This document shows, piece after piece, positions 1-9,284 of a DNA stretch of 12,395 nucleotides; the first letter of the stretch is position 1; each line of letters opens with the position of its first letter. The notes under the pieces were generated by a model. That model did not search any database. It worked only from the letters and a program-made list of their open reading frames with translations, and was not told the DNA's origin. The position numbers and the translations under genes are program-made. Origin of the DNA: Synechococcus sp. HW_metabat.54 (GTDB taxonomy: Bacteria > Cyanobacteriota > Cyanobacteriia > PCC-6307 > Cyanobiaceae); assembly GCA_018623675.1 (NCBI GenBank), contig JAAZVJ010000011.1, positions 1 to 12,395 on the forward strand, given 5' to 3'.

Positions 1-722
<722 letters not shown>

Positions 723-1034
723 TCAATTCACGACGGCCAGGATGTCCTTCTCGGACAGCAGGACGTACTCATCACCACCGAGCTTGATGTCGGTACCGGC
801 GTACTTGCTGTAGAGCACCTTGTCACCAACACCCACTTCGGGGGCCTGACGGCTTCCGTCGTCGTTGCGCTTGCCAGGGCCGACCTGGACAACTTCGCCC
901 ACCTGAGGTTTTTCCTTGGCGGTATCGGGAAGCAGGATGCCACCAGCGGTGGTCTCTTCAGAGGCAGACACCTTGATAAAGATGCGGTCTCCGAGGGGCT
1001 TGACGGTGGAGACGCTGAGGGAAACAGCAGCCAT
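723..1034 (-). CDS. groES: 10 kDa co-chaperonin GroES
   Basis: Heptameric lid of the GroEL folding chamber. The 103-residue protein starts [20 protein letters not shown] and contains the family hallmark [11 protein letters not shown] (about residues 12-22). The GroEL-binding mobile loop is [11 protein letters not shown] (26-36), and the protein ends with the typical [14 protein letters not shown] strand. Length matches cyanobacterial GroES, about 103 residues. An upstream in-frame start would add 23 unrelated residues that run towards the CIRCE operator, so the ATG at 1034 is preferred. groEL follows after 81 bp without a visible terminator, indicating one groESL transcript. Heat- and light-responsive control is expected from the CIRCE and K-box sites upstream. 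Confidence 0.97.
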   Translation of the reverse strand: MAAVSLSVSTVKPLGDRIFIKVSASEETTAGGILLPDTAKEKPQVGEVVQVGPGKRNDDGSRQAPEVGVGDKVLYSKYAGTDIKLGGDEYVLLSEKDILAVVN

Positions 1035-1092
1035 GGTTGATTGCAAAAGCAGGAACAAGGGCGCCGGGCGCCGCGCATCGACGCGGAGGCAC

Positions 1093-1119
1093 CTGGCACT
1101 CAAGGTCGACGAGTGCCAA
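1093..1119 (-). promoter_or_regulatory. CIRCE operator (HrcA binding site) of groESL
   Basis: On the plus strand, CTGGCACTC and GAGTGCCAA flank a 9-base spacer (aaggtcgac). This matches the CIRCE layout TTAGCACTC-N9-GAGTGCTAA. Eight of nine arm positions pair; only the outermost pair (1093/1119) is mismatched. The site lies about 60 bp upstream of groES, the classical position for the HrcA repressor to block groESL transcription. The hrcA gene is not in the window. Confidence 0.93.
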
Positions 1120-1157
1120 CTTATGTGTCAGCTGTGACGTCAGGCCAGCACCTAAGC

Positions 1158-1173
1158 GTGCGGTTGACCGAAC
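1158..1173 (-). promoter_or_regulatory. K-box-like element upstream of groESL
   Basis: Read on the minus strand the site is GTTCGG-TCAA-CCGCAC. This fits every fixed position of the cyanobacterial K-box consensus as I recall it, GTTCGG-NNAN-CCNNAC, described for HrcA-independent light and heat control of groE genes. It sits 38 bp further from groES than CIRCE, on the promoter side. The match is direct; the function here is inferred, and the binding factor is not known to me. Confidence 0.75.
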
Positions 1174-1201
1174 CGTGCTCAGCTGCCCTCTGCGGTGGTA
1201 A

Positions 1202-2731
<1,530 letters not shown>

Positions 2732-2738
2732 TGTTGAC

Positions 2739-2759
2739 GGGGGCGTGATCCACGCCCCC
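2739..2759 (+). other. GC-rich hairpin between atpD and atpC
   Basis: GGGGGCGTG and CACGCCCCC form a perfect 9-bp stem closed by the 3-base loop ATC, starting 7 bases after the atpD stop codon. No T-run follows, so it is not a normal rho-independent terminator for full stop of transcription. It could protect the 3' end of atpD mRNA or lower downstream expression relative to atpD; the effect is inferred. Confidence 0.8.
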
Positions 2760-2805
2760 ATTCACTTGCCCTCTCTCGTCCGTTCTCCCCTGCGAACCAA
2801 GGTTC

Positions 2806-3207
2806 ATGTCTCTCACCCTTCGCGTGCTGGCTCCAGACCAGAGCGTTTTTGATGGCACTGCTGATGAGGTGATCCTCCCCAGCACCACTGGCCAACTCGG
2901 CATCCTGCCCGGTCACGTTTCCCTCCTGGCTGCCCTCGATGTGGGTGTGCTTCGGGTGCGTAACAACAACGGCTGGCAATCCATCGCACTGATGGGTGGT
3001 TTTGCTGAAGTTGAAGCTGATGATGTCACCGTTTTGGTGAATGCGGCAGAGCTTGGCAGCGGCATCGACAGCAGCAAAGCTGAAGCGGAGCTGGAAAAGG
3101 CCAAGGCTGAAGTCACTCGACTCGAAGGGCAGGCTGCTTCTCCTGAAAAGGTCAAAGCTCAGCAGTCCTATGACCGTGCCCGAGCCCGTCTGCAAGCCAG
3201 CAAGTGA
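2806..3207 (+). CDS. atpC: F0F1 ATP synthase subunit epsilon
   Basis: Central-stalk subunit of the ATP synthase that couples rotation and inhibits ATP hydrolysis (named atpE in many cyanobacterial and plastid papers). The 133-residue protein begins MSLTLRVLAPDQSVFDG. It has the N-terminal beta-sandwich with the conserved LPSTTGQLGILPGHVSLLAAL block (about 24-44) and the GGFAEVEADDVTVL strand. The C-terminal half, from about residue 88, is a charged helical hairpin rich in E, K, A and R, matching the two-helix domain. Length is typical. It is the second gene after atpD and is followed within 30 bp by a strong terminator that ends the unit. Confidence 0.97.
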   Translation: MSLTLRVLAPDQSVFDGTADEVILPSTTGQLGILPGHVSLLAALDVGVLRVRNNNGWQSIALMGGFAEVEADDVTVLVNAAELGSGIDSSKAEAELEKAKAEVTRLEGQAASPEKVKAQQSYDRARARLQASK

Positions 3208-3236
3208 TGCTGAGGCAACTCTGAATAACAACCTTG

Positions 3237-3268
3237 AACCGGAGGCTGCCTGCCTCCGGTTTTTTTTT
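3237..3268 (+). terminator. Rho-independent terminator of atpD-atpC
   Basis: AACCGGAGGC (3237-3246) pairs perfectly with GCCTCCGGTT (3252-3261) around a 5-base loop, and the stem runs into a tract of nine T residues ending at 3268. It lies 29 bases after the atpC stop and is a textbook terminator. Confidence 0.95.
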
Positions 3269-3473
3269 GCTTTCAGGGTTGTCGAGACCAAGCTCGGTTC
3301 ATCCAAAACCGATTCGAGAACAGTGAATCCGCACGTGGTGAAGCGCTCAGCAGACAAGCGCCCAGCGGTGGATAGACCAAGCATTGCCCGGGTGGACAAG
3401 AGCGATCCAGCCTTGAATTCCGAGGTCACAGACATGGACCCTGACCCCTGGGTAGGCACCAAAGGATGGGCAC
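3269..3473. other. Gene-free spacer between two facing terminators
   Basis: These 205 bases lie between the atpC terminator and the terminator of the leftward PSRP-3 gene. I see no protein-like reading frame of its own, no tRNA fold and no repeat. The open frames that cross it also run antisense through atpC or through the terminators and are not credible genes. A small RNA cannot be excluded. Confidence 0.5.
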
Positions 3474-3501
3474 AAAAAAAGACCCGCCGAAGGCAGGTCT
3501 T
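3474..3501 (-). terminator. Rho-independent terminator of the PSRP-3 gene
   Basis: On the minus strand AAGACCTGCC pairs with GGCGGGTCTT (one T-G wobble) around the loop TTC, followed by a run of seven T residues. It lies 25 bases after the stop codon of the leftward gene, so it ends that transcript. Confidence 0.9.
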
Positions 3502-3525
3502 GAAAAACAAATTGGAAACGCTCGA

Positions 3526-4884
<1,359 letters not shown>

Positions 4885-4900
<16 letters not shown>

Positions 4901-4938
4901 TTAGCAGCACAACCACGCACCAGCACGACAACGTTGCT
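4885..4938. repeat. Inverted repeat spanning the HAD/pepP convergent junction
   Basis: AGCAACGTTG (4885-4894) is repeated in inverted form as CAACGTTGCT (4929-4938), 34 bases apart. The arms touch the ends of the two convergent genes. There is no T-run on either strand, so a terminator function is uncertain; with such a long loop, chance is possible. Confidence 0.4.
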
Positions 4939-6314
4939 CAGCGTTCCATGTCAGCCGTCTCCTTGAGGGCCGCAGCTGTCAGCACCTCATGACCGCAGGC
5001 CATCTCATCGCAGGCGCGCACGGCCACATCGTCCTCAATGCGAATGCCGATCCCCTTCCAGCGATCGTCGATGGCGGGTTGCCCTTCAGGCACAGGAAGT
5101 CGATCACTCACATACAGACCGGGCTCCACCGTCAGAACCATGCCGGGATTGAGGGTCACCGGATGCTCGCCGAGCCGGTAAGCCCCCACATCGTGCACAT
5201 CCAGCCCCAACCAATGGCCAGTGCGATGCATGTAGAGATGGCGATACGCACCTTGCTCAATCACCCCCTCCGCATCACCACTGAGCAAGCCCAGCTCCAG
5301 GAGGCCCTCCACCATCACCCTCAAGGCGGTGTTGTGGACATGTTCAGCAGTGCCGCCTGGCGACACAGCCTGAATCGCCGCCTTCTGGGCCTCGAGCACC
5401 AGTTCATACAGAGCACGCTGTTCACCGCTGAAGCGACCATTCACAGGGAAGGTGCGAGTGATGTCGCCGTTGTAGTAATCGCTGAGGGAGCAACCTGCGT
5501 CGATCAGCAGAAGATCGCCATCGCGAAGCACTGAACTGTTGGCGATGTAATGCAGCACACAAGCGTTGTCACCACCGGCAACAATCGAGCTGTAGGCAGG
5601 GCCGCGGGCATCCGATGCCAAAAAGTGCTGTTCGATCAGCGCTTGAATCTGCCGTTCGCCCATGCCAGGAACGGTGGCCTGACGGGCCAGCTCATGGGCT
5701 TCAGCAGAGATCCGGCAAGCCTCCCGCAAACGATCCAGCTCCGCAGGAGTTTTCTGCAGGCGGAGCCGATGAATCAATGGACAGGGAGCCACCAGTGCCA
5801 GGGCAGCGGATCCAGTGCGGGGCTGTCGCTCCAGCTGGGCAGCCCAGGCCTTCAGCACCAGCGGTTCAACCGTGGGGTGATGGCCGACGCGGAAGGCAAT
5901 CCCCTCGGCCCCCTCTAGGTATTGAGGAAGCAGTTCAGGCAGATCCTCCAGAGGGTGCGCGACGTCGGCACCGAAATGCTCCAAGGCCCCCTCAACTCCC
6001 CAACGGCGGCCAGTCCAGACTTCAGCACCGGGCTCCCGGGGCTGAACAAACAGCACGTAGCGCTCCGCCTCCGGACGATGGGGAAGCAACAGAGCCACGG
6101 CGTCGGGCTCATCGAAACCCGTGAGATACCAAAAATCGCTGTTCTGACGAAACGGCCATTCGCAGTCAGCGTGGTGGGTCACCAAAGGCGCCGCCGGAAT
6201 CACCGCTGCGGCCCCACCCAAGAGGTCAAACAGCCGCTGACGTCGCTCTGCATGGAAGTGCTGATCGATCACGGCAGAGACAGGGCGACGGGGTTCCGCC
6301 AGGATGGCAGGCAA
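4938..6314 (-). CDS. pepP: Xaa-Pro aminopeptidase (aminopeptidase P family, M24B)
   Basis: Metallopeptidase that removes an N-terminal residue preceding proline, probably in cytosolic peptide turnover. The 458-residue protein has the aminopeptidase P N-terminal domain (about 18-165; NSDFWYLTGFDEPDAVALL at 58-76). The pita-bread catalytic domain fills about 190-445. The five metal ligands are in place: D272 (LLIDAGCS), D284 (GDITRTFP), H367 (MHRTGHWLGLDVHD), E397 (TVEPGLYV) and E427 (IRIEDDV). H255 in the LHY segment matches a conserved active-site histidine. The longest frame starts at a TTG (6314), 11 bp from the divergent CNNM-gene ATG; a GTG at 6272 would give 444 residues and still keep the whole N-terminal domain, so the start is uncertain. 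No signal peptide is visible. Confidence 0.93.
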   Translation of the reverse strand: MPAILAEPRRPVSAVIDQHFHAERRQRLFDLLGGAAAVIPAAPLVTHHADCEWPFRQNSDFWYLTGFDEPDAVALLLPHRPEAERYVLFVQPREPGAEVWTGRRWGVEGALEHFGADVAHPLEDLPELLPQYLEGAEGIAFRVGHHPTVEPLVLKAWAAQLERQPRTGSAALALVAPCPLIHRLRLQKTPAELDRLREACRISAEAHELARQATVPGMGERQIQALIEQHFLASDARGPAYSSIVAGGDNACVLHYIANSSVLRDGDLLLIDAGCSLSDYYNGDITRTFPVNGRFSGEQRALYELVLEAQKAAIQAVSPGGTAEHVHNTALRVMVEGLLELGLLSGDAEGVIEQGAYRHLYMHRTGHWLGLDVHDVGAYRLGEHPVTLNPGMVLTVEPGLYVSDRLPVPEGQPAIDDRWKGIGIRIEDDVAVRACDEMACGHEVLTAAALKETADMER

Positions 6315-6325
6315 AGCTTCCGGCC

Positions 6326-7339
6326 ATGAGCTCCGATCTGCTGATCCTGCTGTTGATGGTGATCGTGGTGCTGGCCGGATCCGCCCTCTGTTCTGGAGTC
6401 GAGGCGGCCCTGCTGTCTGTGAACCCCGTGCGTCTGCACGAACTCGCCAATCGCAGCAAACCCGTGGCCGGGGCCCGCACCCTCGCCAAGCTGCGTCATC
6501 GGCTCGGACGCACCCTTTCGGTGCTGGTGATTGCCAACAACGCCTTCAATATTTTCGGCAGCATGATGCTGGGTGGCTATGCCGCCTGGGTGTTCAAAAA
6601 GCACGCGTTCGGCGAAATCGCCTTACCCCTGTTCTCCATCGCCCTCACGGTGCTGGTGATCCTGCTGGGGGAAATCCTCCCCAAAGCGCTCGGAACGCGA
6701 TTGGCTTTGCCTGTCGCCTTGAGCAGTGCCCCAATCCTCCAGGCCTTGGGGGTGGTGATGCGCCCCCTGGTGCTGTTGCTGGAACGGTTGCTTCCTGCCC
6801 TCACGGAAGAAAACGAAATCAGTACTGACGAAAACGAGATCCGACTGCTGGCAAGGCTCGGATCCCAGAAGGGGCAAATCGAGGCTGATGAGGCCGCCAT
6901 GATTGCCAAGGTGTTTCAGCTCAATGACCTGACGGCCCGGGAACTGATGACGCCACGGGTGGCAGCCCCCACCCTGGCGGGAAGCGCAAGCCTCCATCAG
7001 TTGCGCCAACAGCTGGTCGACAACACCTCCCCCTGGTGGGTGGTGTTGGGCAAAGAGGTGGACAACGTTCTGGGCGTGGCCAGCCGCGAAAACCTGCTGA
7101 CCGCCCTCCTCGAACACAAAGGCCACCTCACGGCCCTCGATCTGGCCGAACCCGTGGAATTCGTTCCCGAAATGATCCGAGTCGACCGACTGCTCACAAG
7201 CTTTCGTCGCGATAACAGTGGCGTGCGGGTGGTGGTGGATGAATTTGGCGGCTTCGTGGGTGTGATCGGTGCCGAAGCAGTGCTGGCGGTGCTGGCCGGG
7301 TGGTGGCGGAAATCGGCGACGCCGGGAGGCAGCCCTTGA
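6326..7339 (+). CDS. CNNM-domain membrane protein with CBS pair (CorB/CorC-like)
   Basis: Member of the CNNM (DUF21) membrane family, linked to magnesium or other divalent cation transport; older annotations call it hemolysin-like. In 337 residues it shows an N-terminal hydrophobic helix (5-30) with the ALCSGVEAAL version of the family's SGxETA signature, and further hydrophobic segments at about 62-90, 97-118 and 125-155. The GEILPKALG motif is at 115-123. A cytosolic linker follows (NEIRLLARLGSQKGQIEADEAAMIAKVFQLND region), leading to two CBS-like repeats from LMTPR (207-211) to about 325. The usual C-terminal CorC_HlyC domain is missing: the protein ends about 12 residues after the second CBS. 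The ATG at 6326 is well placed. The stop codon overlaps the start of the next gene. Ion specificity cannot be told from sequence. Confidence 0.9.
   Translation: MSSDLLILLLMVIVVLAGSALCSGVEAALLSVNPVRLHELANRSKPVAGARTLAKLRHRLGRTLSVLVIANNAFNIFGSMMLGGYAAWVFKKHAFGEIALPLFSIALTVLVILLGEILPKALGTRLALPVALSSAPILQALGVVMRPLVLLLERLLPALTEENEISTDENEIRLLARLGSQKGQIEADEAAMIAKVFQLNDLTARELMTPRVAAPTLAGSASLHQLRQQLVDNTSPWWVVLGKEVDNVLGVASRENLLTALLEHKGHLTALDLAEPVEFVPEMIRVDRLLTSFRRDNSGVRVVVDEFGGFVGVIGAEAVLAVLAGWWRKSATPGGSP
7324..7338 (+). promoter_or_regulatory. Shine-Dalgarno and TTG start of the GTPase gene
   Basis: GGGAGG at 7324-7329 stands six bases before TTG at 7336, whose last two bases form the TGA stop of the CNNM gene (TTGA overlap). 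This strong ribosome site decides the start against the GTG at 7300 and indicates translational coupling. Confidence 0.75.
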
Positions 7340-8694
7340 CGGCCACAGCGAACCCGACGCATTCCAGTGCCTTACGCCAGGGCCTGCACGGATTGGAGCA
7401 ATGGCGCGATGGCCTGCAGCTCAGTGGCCGTGAAACCAGCCTGCTGGCAGGCAGCCTTGCCAGCCTTGATCGCCAACTGCAACGGCTGCGGAAGCTGGAG
7501 CTGCGAGTGGCCGTGTTTGGGCGCGTGGGCGTGGGCAAATCGAGCCTCGTGAATGCCCTCGTCGGCCAAGAGCTCATGCCAACGGACGTGGCCCATGGCT
7601 GCACCCGTCGACAGCAAGCGGTTGCTTGGCCCCACCCGATCGCAGGATTGACGTCCGTTGCACTAGTCGACACCCCCGGAATTGATGAGGTCTCCGCCGC
7701 GGCCCGAGCCCGTCTGGCCGCGCGCGTGGCCCTGCACGCCGACTTGGTGCTGCTGGTGCTGGATGCAGACATCAGTCGGGTGGAATTGGATGCTCTCAAC
7801 ACGCTGGTGGCCAGCGGGAAACCCGTGCTGACGGTGCTCAACCGCAGCGATTGCTGGGCAGAGAAAGACCGCTCAGCACTACTCGTCAGCATTCGCCGTC
7901 GCATTCGCCGCCATTGCCAGGGCACAAGCGGTCTTCACCTGCAAGCCCCCCTTGCCGTCGCGGCAGCGCCTCGACAGGCCACGCAACTCAGCGATGGCCG
8001 CGTCCGCAGCGAAGTGCAAACCTCCCGGATCGACGCCCTCAGCCAAACCCTGCATCAGCTACTCAGCAGCCAGGGCGAAGCGCTGCTCACCCTCAATGCG
8101 CTGCGCCAAGCCGAACGGGTTCAACACCAGATTGAAAAGGGCCGGCTGCAGCGCCGACGCCAGGATGCGCAATCGATGATCGGCCGATTTGCGGCGATCA
8201 AAGCCACCGGTGTTGCGGTGAATCCGCTTGTCTTGCTGGACCTCGCAGGGGGGATGGCCTGTGACACCGCGCTCGTGATGCAGCTTTGCCAGCTCTACGA
8301 CCTCCCCATGGGGGGACCGGCAGCACGTCAATTGCTCCAGCGCCTCTCTGGCCATAACGCCCTGCTCGGCGGGGCACAGCTGGGGATTCAGGCGATGCTG
8401 AGCGGCGTGCGTCAACTCTTGGTGGCGGCGGCGCCGTTCACGGCTGGACTGAGCCTGGCGCCCGCGGCACCGGTGGCCATCGCCCAAGCCGCCCTCGCCG
8501 TCCACACCACCCGCCGCACTGGCCGCCTCACAGCCCGATGGTTGCTGGAGCAACGGGGGCGAGGACGCCGCAGTCAACCCGTGCCCTCATCTCTGTTGCG
8601 GCGCCTCAGCAGCAGCGACCAGAGCCTGCACCGCCTGGCGGAAGATTGGCCGCATCATCCCCATGCCCAGGGTTGGGCGGATGTCTTGCCATGA
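7336..8694 (+). CDS. Era/TrmE-type GTPase with DUF697-like C-terminal domain
   Basis: P-loop GTPase of unknown cellular role. With the TTG start the protein has 452 residues. The G domain has G1 GRVGVGKSS (62-70), G3 DTPG (112-115) and a G4 variant NRSD (169-172) for guanine recognition; the last G4 position D is kept. A basic, arginine- and glutamine-rich helical stretch (about 255-280) connects to a C-terminal hydrophobic domain (about 280-398). That domain has the VNPLVLLDLAGGMACDTALVMQLCQLYDL block and alanine-rich helices, which resembles DUF697 (YcjF-type), a domain thought to associate with membranes. The stop overlaps the nadD start (ATGA), so expression is tied to NAD synthesis genes. 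Family relation is clear; function and any link to NAD or to the CNNM protein are not known. Confidence 0.85.
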   Translation: MTATANPTHSSALRQGLHGLEQWRDGLQLSGRETSLLAGSLASLDRQLQRLRKLELRVAVFGRVGVGKSSLVNALVGQELMPTDVAHGCTRRQQAVAWPHPIAGLTSVALVDTPGIDEVSAAARARLAARVALHADLVLLVLDADISRVELDALNTLVASGKPVLTVLNRSDCWAEKDRSALLVSIRRRIRRHCQGTSGLHLQAPLAVAAAPRQATQLSDGRVRSEVQTSRIDALSQTLHQLLSSQGEALLTLNALRQAERVQHQIEKGRLQRRRQDAQSMIGRFAAIKATGVAVNPLVLLDLAGGMACDTALVMQLCQLYDLPMGGPAARQLLQRLSGHNALLGGAQLGIQAMLSGVRQLLVAAAPFTAGLSLAPAAPVAIAQAALAVHTTRRTGRLTARWLLEQRGRGRRSQPVPSSLLRRLSSSDQSLHRLAEDWPHHPHAQGWADVLP

Positions 8695-9278
8695 CCTCCA
8701 TTGCCCTGCTCGGCACCAGTGCCGACCCGCCCACCTGCGGCCACCAGGTCCTTCTGGAGCAGCTGTTACTCCATTACGACCAGGTGGTGACCTGGGCCAG
8801 CGATAACCCGTCCAAGCAGCACGGGTTGCCGCTGCATCAACGCTGCGACCTGCTGCAGGCTCTCGTGGATGCCATCCATGATTCCCGCCTTGAGCTAGTG
8901 CAAACGCTGAGCAGTCCCTGGGCCATCCGCACCCTGGAGCTCGCCGAAGCACGCTGGCCGAACCAAAGGCTGCACTTTGTGGTGGGCAGTGATCTGGTGG
9001 ATCAGATCCTGCGCTGGAAAGACTCCGACGCGCTGCTGCAACGCTGCCGCCTCGTGGTGGTCCCCCGCCAGGGATGGCCCCTCCATCCCGAAGCGTTGAA
9101 GCCACTCCAGGCCCAGGGAGCTCGTATCGACGTGCTGCCCTTAGCGGTTCCCGGAACCGCCAGTTCCAGCGCCCGTCGTGATCACGACAGCACCCAGGTC
9201 CCAGCAGCACTGAGGCCCCTACTTCAACAGCACGGGTTCTACGGTTTTAAAGCCACTCCTGATTCGGCCGCCCCCTAA
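8691..9278 (+). CDS. nadD: Nicotinate-nucleotide adenylyltransferase NadD
   Basis: Transfers AMP from ATP to nicotinate mononucleotide, making deamido-NAD, the second-last step of NAD synthesis. The 195-residue length is normal. The nucleotide-binding motif appears as LLGTSADPPTCGH (6-18), a variant of GxFDPxHxGH with T15 at the first histidine place and A11 where the family usually has phenylalanine. Further family blocks are DNPSK (38-42) with K42, HFVVGSDLVDQILRWKD (95-111), VVPRQGW (123-129) and the C-terminal serine-arginine motif as TASSSARRD (156-164). The ATG at 8691 overlaps the GTPase stop; longer upstream frames lie inside the GTPase gene and lack family similarity. nadE follows after 6 bp, which strongly supports the call. 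Confidence 0.9.
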   Translation: MTSIALLGTSADPPTCGHQVLLEQLLLHYDQVVTWASDNPSKQHGLPLHQRCDLLQALVDAIHDSRLELVQTLSSPWAIRTLELAEARWPNQRLHFVVGSDLVDQILRWKDSDALLQRCRLVVVPRQGWPLHPEALKPLQAQGARIDVLPLAVPGTASSSARRDHDSTQVPAALRPLLQQHGFYGFKATPDSAAP

Positions 9279-9284
9279 AGGTTC

